A stretch of DNA of 27,789 bases from Sideroxydans lithotrophicus (GCA_022736605.1 DZDB01000009.1:1-27789); one strand, 5' to 3'; counted from the first letter of the stretch, positions 14,599-22,640 are shown. The notes: generated by a model not told the origin, from the sequence alone. Translations and numbers: made by a program.

Positions 14599-15243
14599 AT
14601 GAGCGATGATCACGTCAAGATGACCAAAACAACGCCACAGCAGTTTTTTGTCGCGCTGTGGGCTGGAATGTTTGCGCCTCTCATAGCGATTGCGCTGATT
14701 ATTGGTTTGATTGCTCATATTCAGGGCACACATGGCGAGCATGATTCGCTGGCCTATAACGATAAAGCAACGGATGCCCGCATCAAGCCGGTAGGTGATG
14801 TGGTGATCGTGGATGCCAATGCGGTTCGCGTGGACAAACAGGGTAGCGAGGTATTTGCTGAAGTCTGTACCGCATGTCATACACCGGGCGCACTCGGCGC
14901 GCCGAAATTTGGCGACAAAGCCGCTTGGGCACCGCGTATTGCCAAAGGCTACGACACGCTCATCAAGCACGCACTGGGTGGTTTCAACCAGATGCCCGCA
15001 CGTGGTGGCAATCCTGATTTGTCTGACCTCGAAGTGGAACGTGCCGTGGCTTACATGGCTGACGATGCCGGCGCTAAATTTGTTCCGCCTGAGCCAGCAG
15101 CAGGTGCGGCCGCTGCTGCACCGGGTGCTGCTGCCCCCGCCGCTGCTCCCGGCGCACCTGCTGCCGCAGCAGCGCCTGCAACTGCACCTGCAGCGGCCAC
15201 GCCTCCAGCAGCCGCCCCGGCAGCCCCCAGCAAAAAATCCTGA
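14599..15243 (+). CDS. Membrane-anchored cytochrome c5-type protein
   Basis: This is a 214-aa monohaem c-type cytochrome. An uncleaved membrane helix lies at about 16-39, with the haem domain outside the inner membrane: haem-binding CTACH (Cys90, Cys93, His94) and the axial Met132 in GGFNQMPARGG, the cytochrome c5 pattern. After residue 165 the protein becomes an almost pure Ala/Pro/Gly tail of about 40 residues, probably an extended spacer, ending SKKS. AAGGGA 7 bp before the ATG at 14599 supports the start. It likely shuttles electrons between quinol oxidation and a terminal oxidase or reductase; the partner is unknown. Confidence 0.88.
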   Translation: MSDDHVKMTKTTPQQFFVALWAGMFAPLIAIALIIGLIAHIQGTHGEHDSLAYNDKATDARIKPVGDVVIVDANAVRVDKQGSEVFAEVCTACHTPGALGAPKFGDKAAWAPRIAKGYDTLIKHALGGFNQMPARGGNPDLSDLEVERAVAYMADDAGAKFVPPEPAAGAAAAAPGAAAPAAAPGAPAAAAAPATAPAAATPPAAAPAAPSKKS

Positions 15244-15249
15244 TCGGCC

Positions 15250-15282
15250 ACGGTGGGTGAAGATTCACGCTTTGTCCACCGT
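15250..15282. other. Nested hairpin between cytochrome and Sel1 genes
   Basis: The outer arms ACGGTGG (15250-15256) and CCACCGT (15276-15282) enclose an inner GTGAA-GA-TTCAC hairpin (15257-15268). No T-tract follows, so it is more likely an mRNA-end or attenuating structure than a simple terminator. Confidence 0.4.
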
Positions 15283-15299
15283 ATTCGCTGAACCAAGCC

Positions 15300-16121
15300 A
15301 TGCCTAAACCCTGCCCTGCGTGCGGAAGCGAGAAGTATCGGGTCGCTTCGTTACGCGCGGGTGATTCGCTGCTGCACCGTTTTCTGTTTACCGCCCTGCG
15401 TTGCCGTGACTGCCGCGAACGCTACTGGACTTTGAGTGCGCTCAAAATCGGGCTGTATGTGCTGGCCTTCGTGCTGTTATTGGTCTGGCTGATAGGGGGC
15501 AATCTGCAACATCAACCCAGCCTGAACGGCGTCGCGATAGACGACGGCGATCAGCGTTTTGCCGCATTGTCGACGCGCGCAAAAAATGGCGACACCGATG
15601 CCGAGTTGCAGCTGGGCAAGCTTTACGCCAACGGTGAAGGCGTGATCGTCAATAACCGCGAAGCAGCCAGGTGGTTTGCCAAGGCCGCCCACGGTGGTAA
15701 CTCGGAAGCCCAGTACTGGTATGCCGTTGCGTTGCTGGACGGGCGGGGCGTGGTGCAGGATTACCAGGCGGCGCTGAAGTGGATCGAGCTGCCCGCGCGG
15801 CGCGGCAATCCGGATGCGCAATACCGGCTGGGCCGGATGTATCAGTATGGTACCGGCACCCCTGCCGACAAGGTCAAGGCCTACACCTGGTTCAATCTGG
15901 CTGCTGCACAGGGCGTGGACGACGCAGTGAAGGCGCGCGACAGTGTGGTGTGGCAACTCAAGCCGGATGAAGTGGCGGCGGCGCAGACCGAAGCACACAA
16001 GATCAGCGACGCCATGCTTAAAGTACCGGATGGTCATGCGCCTGCCACTGTTGCCGTTCAGCCGGCACTCAAATCCACACCTGCGCTGTCGAAGCCTACG
16101 TCCCCGCCAGCATCGCCTTGA
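15300..16121 (+). CDS. Zinc-ribbon, single-span membrane protein with Sel1 repeats
   Basis: This 273-aa protein has three parts. Residues 1-45 hold a CPAC...CRDC zinc-ribbon (Cys5, Cys8, Cys35, Cys38), 48-67 is one membrane helix, and about 90-210 are Sel1-like helical repeats (ELQLGKLYANGEGV, AQYWYAVALLDGRGV, AQYRLGRMYQYGTG). A Pro/Ala-rich tail follows. The ribbon would be cytoplasmic and the repeats periplasmic. Sel1 repeats bind partner proteins; no enzymatic activity is expected. The gene starts 56 bp after the cytochrome and its 3' end overlaps convergent rep by 26 bp. Confidence 0.75.
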   Translation: MPKPCPACGSEKYRVASLRAGDSLLHRFLFTALRCRDCRERYWTLSALKIGLYVLAFVLLLVWLIGGNLQHQPSLNGVAIDDGDQRFAALSTRAKNGDTDAELQLGKLYANGEGVIVNNREAARWFAKAAHGGNSEAQYWYAVALLDGRGVVQDYQAALKWIELPARRGNPDAQYRLGRMYQYGTGTPADKVKAYTWFNLAAAQGVDDAVKARDSVVWQLKPDEVAAAQTEAHKISDAMLKVPDGHAPATVAVQPALKSTPALSKPTSPPASP

Positions 16122-18084
16122 GTTGCGCCAGCCGCGCATTGCCCTGCTGACGCTGTTCGATCGGGTCGAGCCTGGCACCGGGCTTGCGCACATCTTCATC
16201 CGAGATTTCACTGATAAAGCGTGACGGCTCGCAGCTTTGTATTTCGCCGGCACGTTTGCGCCGTTTGCAGTAGCTGATGGTCAGCGAGCGTTGCGCGCGC
16301 GTAATGGCAACGTACATCAGGCGGCGTTCCTCCTCCAGCGTGCCGTTTTCCACCGATTCGCGGTGCGGCAGGATGTCCTCTTCTGCGCCCACCAGAAACA
16401 CATGGCCGAATTCCAGCCCCTTGGCGGCGTGGATGGTGGACATGCGCACTGCGTCGACTTCGTCATCGTCGCGGTTTTCCAACAGCGTAATCAGCGCAAT
16501 GGTCTGGGTTAATTCGATCACATTCTTGTCGTCTGCCTCGCCCTTCTTGCCGAGCCAGCCGGTAAATTCCAGCACATTGTTCCACTTGCTCTGCGCGCTG
16601 CGCGCTTCTTCACTGTCGAACAAATAGGCTTCGTAGGCAATGGCCTTGAGCAGTTCGGCCATGATCTCTGCCGCCGGGGTTTTGCGCACGCGCGCTTCCA
16701 GGCCGTTGATGAAATTGCAGAATTCCATCAAGGGCTCAAGTTGGCGCGCCGCCATCTGGCTCTGAAAACCCGCCTCGAACGCCGCTTCGAACAGGCTGAC
16801 GTGCCGCTGCCCGGCGTATTCGCCCAATTTTTCCAGCGTCGCCGTGCCGACGCCGCGCTTCGGCGTGGTCACGGCGCGGATGAACGCCGGGTCGTCGTCG
16901 CTGTTGGCCAGCAGGCGCATGTAAGCGATGATGTCCTTGATCTCGGCTTTTTCGAAAAACGATTGCCCGCCGGACATTGCGTAGGGCACTTTCTCATTGC
17001 GCAAAAACTGCTCGAACACGCGCGCCTGGTAATTGCCGCGATACAGAATCGCGTAATCGCCGAAGCGCGTGCGGTGCTCGAACTTGTGCGCCAGCAAGCG
17101 CATCACCACGTTCTGCGCTTCTTCTTCTTCATCTTTGGCTGCCATCACGTGCAGCGGGTCGCCGTGGCCGTGCTCGCTCCACAGATTTTTTTCGTACAGT
17201 CGGGTGTTGTTGGCGATGACGCTGTTGGCGGCACGCAGGATGCGCACGGTCGAGCGGTAATTCTGCGTCAGCTGGATGACCTTGAGGCGCGGGTAGTCAT
17301 CGTGCAGCTGGTGCAGGTTTTTTGCATCGGCACCGCGCCAGCCGTAAATCGCCTGGTCGTCGTCGCCGACTGCGGTGAACGCGCCCGACACACCGCTCAG
17401 CAGCTTGACGATTTGATACTGGCAGGCGTTGGTGTCCTGGTATTCGTCCATCAACAAATAACGCAGCTTCTTGCGCCACTTTTCCAGCACTTCCGGGTCA
17501 TTCGCGAACAATTCCGCAGGCAGCCGGATCAAGTCATCAAAGTCCATCGCCTGATACGCCTTGAGCGTGTCCTGATAACGCAGGTAGACCTTGGCGTAGG
17601 TCGCATCGAGGTCGTTTTCAGCGCTGTCCAGCGCGGCGGCGGGCGACAGCAGCGCGTTTTTCCAGCCCGAGATACGCCATTGTGCGCGGCGGATTTCCTG
17701 CTTGTCGGTGGTTTTCAGTATCTCGTTTACAATCTGCATCGCATCGGCCGAATCGAGAATCGAGAATTGCGGCTTGTAGCCCAGCCGTCCGGCTTCCTGT
17801 CGCAGGATCTGCACGCCGAGCGCGTGAAACGTGCACACTGTCAGTCCCTTGGCGGGCTTGCCCTGCAACAGCTTGGCGACGCGCGCCTGCATTTCGCGTG
17901 CCGCCTTGTTGGTAAAAGTGATGGCGGCGATATGCTGTGGCGCGTAACCGCATTCTTCGATCAGATAGACGATTTTCTGGGTGATGACGCGGGTCTTGCC
18001 CGAACCGGCACCGGCCAGCACCAGCAACGGGCCGTCCAGGTATTTGACCGCTTCGCGCTGGGGGGAATTGAGATGGGACAGCAT
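16096..18084 (-). CDS. rep: ATP-dependent DNA helicase Rep
   Basis: This 662-aa superfamily 1A 3'-5' helicase has nearly the length of E. coli Rep. It begins MLSHLNSPQREAVKYLDGPLLV and carries Walker A AGAGSGKT (24-31), DEYQDTN, the GDDDQAIYGWRGA motif III, QNYRST, STIHAAKGLEF and the motif VI MYVAITRAQRSL. Rep moves on the lagging-arm template and clears protein blocks ahead of replication forks. Its start is only 35 bp from the divergent apaH start, so their promoters must overlap one another or coding sequence. The ribosome site is weak. Confidence 0.95.
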   Translation of the reverse strand: MLSHLNSPQREAVKYLDGPLLVLAGAGSGKTRVITQKIVYLIEECGYAPQHIAAITFTNKAAREMQARVAKLLQGKPAKGLTVCTFHALGVQILRQEAGRLGYKPQFSILDSADAMQIVNEILKTTDKQEIRRAQWRISGWKNALLSPAAALDSAENDLDATYAKVYLRYQDTLKAYQAMDFDDLIRLPAELFANDPEVLEKWRKKLRYLLMDEYQDTNACQYQIVKLLSGVSGAFTAVGDDDQAIYGWRGADAKNLHQLHDDYPRLKVIQLTQNYRSTVRILRAANSVIANNTRLYEKNLWSEHGHGDPLHVMAAKDEEEEAQNVVMRLLAHKFEHRTRFGDYAILYRGNYQARVFEQFLRNEKVPYAMSGGQSFFEKAEIKDIIAYMRLLANSDDDPAFIRAVTTPKRGVGTATLEKLGEYAGQRHVSLFEAAFEAGFQSQMAARQLEPLMEFCNFINGLEARVRKTPAAEIMAELLKAIAYEAYLFDSEEARSAQSKWNNVLEFTGWLGKKGEADDKNVIELTQTIALITLLENRDDDEVDAVRMSTIHAAKGLEFGHVFLVGAEEDILPHRESVENGTLEEERRLMYVAITRAQRSLTISYCKRRKRAGEIQSCEPSRFISEISDEDVRKPGARLDPIEQRQQGNARLAQLKAMLAGT

Positions 18085-18119
18085 GGCAGACCACGACGAG
18101 ACAAGGGGTGCATTTTAAC

Positions 18120-18947
18120 ATGAGCACGTATGCCATCGGCGATTTGCAGGGCTGCTACGAGGCATTGCAGCAGTTGCTTCAACGCATCGAGTTCGACCCG
18201 GCGCGCGACCGCATCTGGCTGGTTGGCGACCTGGTCAACCGTGGCGCGGATTCTCTCGCCGTGCTGCGCTGGGCGCGCGCCATGGGCGACAGCGTCACGG
18301 TGGTGCTGGGCAACCACGACCTGCACCTGCTGGCGGTGGCCGAAGGTTTTGTGAAGCCGCACCGCAGCGATACGCTGGGCGGTATCCTCACCGCGCCGGA
18401 TCGCGATGCGTTATTGACCTGGCTGCGGCATCGTCCTTTGGCGTATGCCGCCGAGGGTTATTTCATGGTACACGCCGGGTTGTTGCCGCAGTGGACCACG
18501 GCGCAGGCGCTGGACTTGGCGGGTGAGGTCGAAACCCGGCTGCGGGCGCCTAACTATCGCGGCTTTCTCGCGCACCTGTATGGCAATCACCCGGATCGCT
18601 GGGAGGAAAGTCTGCACGGCATCGACCGCTTGCGGCTGATTACCAACGCCATGACGCGGCTGCGGTTTTGCAGCCCTGACGGTGTGATGGAATTCAAGAC
18701 AAAAGGCTCGCCGGAACAACCGCCGCCCGGCTGCGTGCCGTGGTTTCAGGTGCCGGGGCGTGCCAGCATCGGCAGCCCGATTGTGTTCGGCCACTGGTCG
18801 GCGCTGGGTTTGCGCGTCGAAACCGATTGCATGGCGCTGGATACCGGCTGCCTGTGGGGTGGTCAGCTCAGCGCGCTGCGGCTGGACGATCGCCGGGTAT
18901 TTCAGGTGGCGTGCGCTGGACTGGCAGGTGTAACGCGCTGGCAATAG
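18120..18947 (+). CDS. apaH: Bis(5'-nucleosyl)-tetraphosphatase, symmetrical (ApaH)
   Basis: This 275-aa metallophosphatase hydrolyses Ap4A to two ADP. Its metal-binding motifs are IGDLQGCYEAL, LVGDLVNRGADSL, VVLGNHDLHLLA, YFMVHAGLLPQW and, late, FGHWSALG with LDTGCLWGGQLSALRL. The ATG at 18120 gives the family N-terminus MSTYAIGDLQGC; a GTG at 18108 is possible but less likely. The last 80 bp are antisense to the 3' end of the acyltransferase gene, an unusually long overlap. Confidence 0.95.
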   Translation: MSTYAIGDLQGCYEALQQLLQRIEFDPARDRIWLVGDLVNRGADSLAVLRWARAMGDSVTVVLGNHDLHLLAVAEGFVKPHRSDTLGGILTAPDRDALLTWLRHRPLAYAAEGYFMVHAGLLPQWTTAQALDLAGEVETRLRAPNYRGFLAHLYGNHPDRWEESLHGIDRLRLITNAMTRLRFCSPDGVMEFKTKGSPEQPPPGCVPWFQVPGRASIGSPIVFGHWSALGLRVETDCMALDTGCLWGGQLSALRLDDRRVFQVACAGLAGVTRWQ

Positions 18948-19650
18948 CGGTTTCGGCCAATTGCGCCAGTTCACGCCGGTCATGCCCGGCGGCGTCAATT
19001 AACGGGCAGTAATGCAGTTCCGCGACAATGCCGCGCGCGCCGCTCACCGCCCACAATGAATGCAACAGCCCGGTTTCGCCAATAAACAGCGTTTCCAGAT
19101 TGCGGCTGCCGTCGGGGTTGACGTAGCGCACGCCGACCGGACATAGCGCTGCGCCACTGTCTGCCGCAGCCTGTAATAACGACGGCTTGAACGGATACAG
19201 CGTGGTGCCGTCACTGGTGGTGGCTTCGGGGAACAGACCAACGTCGTCGCCGCGCTGCAACAACGCGACCAGCGCACGCATCACGCGCCCGGTATCGCGG
19301 CTGCGCTGGCGCTCGATGAACACCGTGCCGGACTGCGCTGCCAGCCAGCCCAGCACCGGCCAGCTGCGGATTTCAGCCTTGGCGACAAAGTGCGCCGGGT
19401 GGCGCGCCAGCAGCAGAAACGGATCCAGCCAGGACACGTGGTTGGCGGCAAACAGCACGCCATGTTGCGCCGGTGTGACGCCGACCACGCGCAGGTGGAT
19501 ACCGAGCAGGCGTATCAGCCGATCCGACCACCACATCCGGATTGCAGCGCGGCGTGCTTCAGGCAACAGCGGTAACAGCAGTGACAGCAACAGCAGACCC
19601 AGCAGCAGATGCAGCGTCAAACCGGTCAAGCGCAGGGCACGAATAATCAA
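18868..19650 (-). CDS. 1-acyl-glycerol-phosphate-type acyltransferase (PlsC/OlsA-like)
   Basis: This 260-aa membrane-bound acyltransferase has an N-terminal hydrophobic stretch (about 8-30), catalytic NHVSWLD (His71-X4-Asp76), SGTVFIERQR (about 107-116), LFPEATTSDG (139-148) and CPVGVRYVNP. No ATG exists in the plausible start region; the TTG at 19650 gives MIIRALRLTGLTLHLLLG with GGA about 8 bp upstream. In-frame codons further upstream would lie inside the preceding gene. It follows an OlsB-like gene on the same strand, so it most likely adds the second acyl chain (OlsA role) to lyso-ornithine lipid; a general PlsC role is the alternative. It overlaps convergent apaH by 80 bp. Confidence 0.8.
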   Translation of the reverse strand: MIIRALRLTGLTLHLLLGLLLLSLLLPLLPEARRAAIRMWWSDRLIRLLGIHLRVVGVTPAQHGVLFAANHVSWLDPFLLLARHPAHFVAKAEIRSWPVLGWLAAQSGTVFIERQRSRDTGRVMRALVALLQRGDDVGLFPEATTSDGTTLYPFKPSLLQAAADSGAALCPVGVRYVNPDGSRNLETLFIGETGLLHSLWAVSGARGIVAELHYCPLIDAAGHDRRELAQLAETAIASALHLPVQRTPPEIPGDRPAAAR

Positions 19651-19712
19651 GTTATATCCAGAATAGGCAATCTGCGCATTGTGCCCGATGCGCGCTGCCT
19701 GCGCAGCCCGAC

Positions 19713-20465
19713 TTATTTGTGCATGAAATGCCGCGCGTAGAGCTGGTTCATTTCCTTTACCGACAACAGCAGCATCAGGTCGGCGGTGTTGAAATCGGCA
19801 TCCCACGCCGGTTCGCCGCAGACAAACGCGCCGACGCGCAGGTAGCCCTTGATCAGCGGCGGGGTGCTGAGCTTGAGCGTGTCGTCGAGCTGGTCGAGCT
19901 GCAACGGGTGGCGTGGAAATACCTGCCATTCAACCGGTGCCAGGCGCGTTTCGGCAAGTCGGCGATACACGCTGGCCGCCGTGTGGCCGCCGTCGGCCAT
20001 GCTGATGCTGGCACAGCCCATCAGGTAATCGTAATCGCGCACGCGCAGATAATCGGCCAGCCCCGACCACAGCAGGGTGATGACCGCACCGCCACGATAA
20101 TCGGCATGGACACACGAGCGGCCGATTTCAACCATGCTGTCGCGCAGATGGGCGAGCCGGGTAAAGTCGAATTCCTGTTCCGAATAATAGCCGCCGATGC
20201 GCCGCGCCTGGTGTGGCGGCAGGATACGGTAGGTGCCGACAACTTCACCGCTGGCGTTGTCACGTACCAGCAGGTGATCGCAATAGGCGTCGAAATGGTC
20301 CTGATCCAGCCCGGCTTCTTTGATTGTCAGGCGCGCGCCCATTTCCTCGGCAAACACCCGGTAACGCAGCCGTTGCGCTTCGCGGATTTCACTTTCGTTA
20401 CGCGCCAGCGCGACGCTCAGGCGCGGCTTGCTGTGTGTTTGGGTATGGCTTTGCAGGTTCAACAT
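19713..20465 (-). CDS. L-ornithine N-acyltransferase-like GNAT protein (OlsB-like)
   Basis: This 250-aa GNAT-fold N-acyltransferase matches the OlsB type. It has REAQRLRYRVFAEEMGARL near the N-terminus, FDAYCDHLLVRDNASGEVVGTYRILPP, VEIGRSCVHADYRGGAVITLLW (acyl-carrier binding loop), YLMGCASISMADGGHTAASVYRRL, and PPLIKGYLRVGAFVCGEPAWDADFNTADLMLLL. OlsB transfers a 3-hydroxyacyl group from ACP to the alpha-amine of ornithine. The ATG at 20465 is chosen because GGAG lies 8 bp upstream; an in-frame GTG at 20474 abuts that site. The acyltransferase gene follows within about 62 bp. Some relatives are annotated only as GNAT or haemolysin-like, so the amine substrate is probable, not certain. Confidence 0.78.
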   Translation of the reverse strand: MLNLQSHTQTHSKPRLSVALARNESEIREAQRLRYRVFAEEMGARLTIKEAGLDQDHFDAYCDHLLVRDNASGEVVGTYRILPPHQARRIGGYYSEQEFDFTRLAHLRDSMVEIGRSCVHADYRGGAVITLLWSGLADYLRVRDYDYLMGCASISMADGGHTAASVYRRLAETRLAPVEWQVFPRHPLQLDQLDDTLKLSTPPLIKGYLRVGAFVCGEPAWDADFNTADLMLLLSVKEMNQLYARHFMHK

Positions 20466-20469
20466 GGCA

Positions 20470-20499
20470 TTCACTCCGATTTGATGACATTGGAGTGAA
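20470..20499 (-). promoter_or_regulatory. Hairpin masking the olsB-like ribosome binding site
   Basis: Read on the minus strand, TTCACTCC (20492-20499), a 14-nt loop and GGAGTGAA (20470-20477) form a perfect 8-bp stem. The GGAG of the 3' arm is the only good ribosome site for the ATG at 20465, 8 bp away. Folding would hide it. Confidence 0.55.
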
Positions 20500-20613
20500 C
20501 ACTAAGCAGGCGGCATGACGGGGCTGTGACATCGCGGTGAAAATTCGGTTACGTGGCGTACTGCATGAGCACCCGCAACGCTTCGGCTGCGGCAAGATGC
20601 CACATTGCCCCAG

Positions 20614-20637
20614 AAACATTAGCGTTATCTAATGTTT
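20614..20637. promoter_or_regulatory. 24-bp palindrome upstream of Spy-like gene
   Basis: The arms AAACATTAG (20614-20622) and CTAATGTTT (20629-20637) are perfect inverted repeats around CGTTAT. The site ends 30 bp before the ATG and overlaps plausible promoter elements, as expected for a dimeric regulator's operator. An RNA hairpin is the alternative. Confidence 0.6.
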
Positions 20638-20667
20638 ACTTCATCCATTTCATACCAAAGGTCGACT

Positions 20668-21093
20668 ATGAAAATCCTGCGTACCCTGACTTTAGTTGCC
20701 GCCTTAGCGGGCGTTACCGGTGCCGCCTTTGCGGGTGAGCGCCAGGCTTTGGAGAGCTATGTTTCACCCGCACCCTCGTTGATGCCGATTATGGTTAAAC
20801 AGGCCGATGAACTTGCATTGACCGCAGAACAGAAAGCCAAACTGGGCGAATGGCGCGCCAAGGCGCAAGCGCAGCGCGTGCAGATGGAAAAGGCGATTGT
20901 TGCTGAGCGTCTGGCGATCAACCAGGCGATGCTTGATGGCAAATCCAGGGCGGAAGTGCAAAAACAGCTCAAGACACTGAATCTTGATGAAAACAAGCTG
21001 GTGTTGAACAAGCTCGCGTGCCGCGACAACGCGAAAAAAATCCTCACCGCCCAACAGTGGGAAAAACTGATTGCGCTGTACAACGCGCAATAA
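20668..21093 (+). CDS. Spy/CpxP-like periplasmic protein
   Basis: This 141-aa protein has a signal peptide (MKILRTLTLVAALAGVTGAAFA, cleaved before GE) and an all-helical body with two LTxxQ motifs: LTAEQ (51-55) and LTAQQ (126-130). These mark the Spy/CpxP family of periplasmic chaperones and stress-response modulators. AAAGG 7 bp before the ATG at 20668 supports the start. A single-gene unit follows from the strong terminator right behind it. The palindrome upstream suggests dedicated control by an unknown regulator. The role in envelope stress is inferred from the family. Confidence 0.75.
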   Translation: MKILRTLTLVAALAGVTGAAFAGERQALESYVSPAPSLMPIMVKQADELALTAEQKAKLGEWRAKAQAQRVQMEKAIVAERLAINQAMLDGKSRAEVQKQLKTLNLDENKLVLNKLACRDNAKKILTAQQWEKLIALYNAQ

Positions 21094-21112
21094 GCAGGCA
21101 ACCCCACCACAG

Positions 21113-21150
21113 GACGTTAAAAAACCCGGCTTGCCGGGTTTTTTAACGTC
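21113..21150. terminator. Bidirectional rho-independent terminator
   Basis: There is a perfect 18-bp stem with a TT loop. The GC core CCCGGC/GCCGGG is flanked by six A on the left and six T on the right, so each strand has its own U-tract. It lies between the convergent Spy-like and lipoprotein genes and would serve both. Confidence 0.92.
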
Positions 21151-21153
21151 TGC

Positions 21154-21609
21154 TCAACGCGTTACCCGGGTGGTGCCGTCACTGCTCAATACGCGTACCC
21201 GGTCGCCAACGCGGATGTCCTGATCGGCGCCCTGCGTCACCGCAATGGTGCGGCCGGAATCGAGCCGCACGGTGATTTCCAGGCCGCGCTGACGGGTGGC
21301 GCTTTCCTGAATCGCCGAACCGGCCAGACCACCGGCCACCGCCCCCACCACCGCGCCAACGATATTGCCCCGGCCACCACCCAGCGTGCTGCCCGCCACG
21401 CCGCCGACGATGGCACCGGCACCGGTACCGATCGGTGATTTGCTGCCTTCGATGTTGACCACGCGCACCTCGGTGACGACGCCGCTGCGTACTTCCTGCA
21501 CCGTGCGCGCCTGACTGCGGCTGTAATCCGAGCTGCCCAGACCGCTGGCGCAGCCGCCCAGCCCCAAAGTGATCGCCAGCGCCAGTGCCAGGGGTTTTAA
21601 TAAGTTCAT
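21154..21609 (-). CDS. Glycine-zipper outer-membrane lipoprotein (SlyB/Pcp-like)
   Basis: This is a 151-aa lipoprotein: signal peptide with lipobox LGGC (Cys20), then a glycine-zipper two-helix hairpin (about 60-100: GTGAGAIVGGVAGSTLGGG and IVGAVVGAVAGGLAGSAIQE), then a small beta domain with GLEITVRLDSGRTIAVTQGADQDIRVGDRVRV. It belongs to the SlyB/17-kDa antigen class that stabilises the outer membrane. AGGAG 8 bp upstream of the ATG supports the start. It is ended by the shared terminator 3 bp beyond its stop. Confidence 0.85.
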   Translation of the reverse strand: MNLLKPLALALAITLGLGGCASGLGSSDYSRSQARTVQEVRSGVVTEVRVVNIEGSKSPIGTGAGAIVGGVAGSTLGGGRGNIVGAVVGAVAGGLAGSAIQESATRQRGLEITVRLDSGRTIAVTQGADQDIRVGDRVRVLSSDGTTRVTR

Positions 21610-21672
21610 GATCGCGCTCCTGTTGATGATGTGAAGAAAGACACGTCGTAATGGGCTTGGTTCAAGACCGCA

Positions 21673-22608
21673 TCAATTCAAATCATAGCCAAATTCGGCC
21701 TTGAACAGCGCGCCAATTTCTGCGCGACCCTGGGTGTGGTTCTGCGCGCCGCGCTGGGCAATTTTGAGCGCGCCCATCAGGCTGGCGAGGCGGCCGGTCG
21801 TGGCCCAGTCCAGGCCTTTATCAATACCGTATAGCAGCCCGGCGCGGTAAGCGTCGCCGCAACCGGTCGGATCGACCACGGCAGCGGGTTTGGCGCACGG
21901 GATGTCGATCATTTCGCCATCGGCATAGATGCTGGAGCCCTGCTCGCCTTTGGTGACGATCAATGCACGCACCTGGCTGGCGAGTTGTGCCAGCGTTTTG
22001 CCGGTGCGGCTTTGCAGCAGCTCGGCTTCGTAATCGTTGAGCGTGATGTAATCAGCCAGCTCGACAAAGTGCAGTAAATCAGCGCCGTCGAACATCGGCA
22101 TGCCCTGACCCGGATCGAAGATGAACGGAATCTGCGCCGCGTGAAACTGTTCGGCGTGTTGCAGCATGCCGTCGCGGCCATCGGGTGAAACGATACCGAT
22201 GCTGACGTTGCGGGCGTCGCTGACTTGATTCAGGTGCGAAAAATTCATCGCGCCAGGGTGGAACGCGGTGATCTGGTTGTCGGATAAATCGGTGGTGATG
22301 AAAGCCTGCGCGGTGAAACTGTCAGGCACGTTGCGGATATGTGTGCGGGCAATGCCCAGCTTGTCCAGCCGGGTTGCATACGGTGCAAAATCGTCGCCAC
22401 ACGCGGCCATGATGAGCGGATCGCCGCCCAGCAGTTTCAGGTTATAGGCGATGTTACCGGCGCAGCCGCCGTATTCGCGGCGCAGTTCCGGCACCAGAAA
22501 CGACACGTTCAGGATGTGGATTTTTTCCGGCAGGATGTGATTTTTGAAGTGATCCTGAAACACCATGATGGAATCGTAGGCGAGTGAGCCGCAAATCAGA
22601 GCAGACAT
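21673..22608 (-). CDS. PfkB-family carbohydrate/adenosine kinase
   Basis: This 311-aa ribokinase-fold sugar kinase starts MSALICGSLAYDSIMVF. The ATG at 22608 has GGA 7 bp upstream, while the ATG at 22614 abuts it. PfkB signature 1 is present as REYGGCAGNIAYNLKLLGG, and signature 2 as DPTGCGDAYRAGLLYG (about 246-261), including the catalytic Asp near 252. The LNDYEAELL and IVTKGEQGSSIY segments are standard. Substrate could be adenosine, ribose, fructose phosphate or another nucleoside; sequence alone does not decide. A TATAAT -10 box lies 33 bp upstream. Confidence 0.85.
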   Translation of the reverse strand: MSALICGSLAYDSIMVFQDHFKNHILPEKIHILNVSFLVPELRREYGGCAGNIAYNLKLLGGDPLIMAACGDDFAPYATRLDKLGIARTHIRNVPDSFTAQAFITTDLSDNQITAFHPGAMNFSHLNQVSDARNVSIGIVSPDGRDGMLQHAEQFHAAQIPFIFDPGQGMPMFDGADLLHFVELADYITLNDYEAELLQSRTGKTLAQLASQVRALIVTKGEQGSSIYADGEMIDIPCAKPAAVVDPTGCGDAYRAGLLYGIDKGLDWATTGRLASLMGALKIAQRGAQNHTQGRAEIGALFKAEFGYDLN

Positions 22609-22640
22609 GAGCATTCCGTAACAAGTTGGGTAAGCGCCGG

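Noticed and set aside
16741..18123. 460-codon open frame on the plus strand
   Set aside because: It is entirely antisense to the highly conserved rep helicase, with no recognisable domain.
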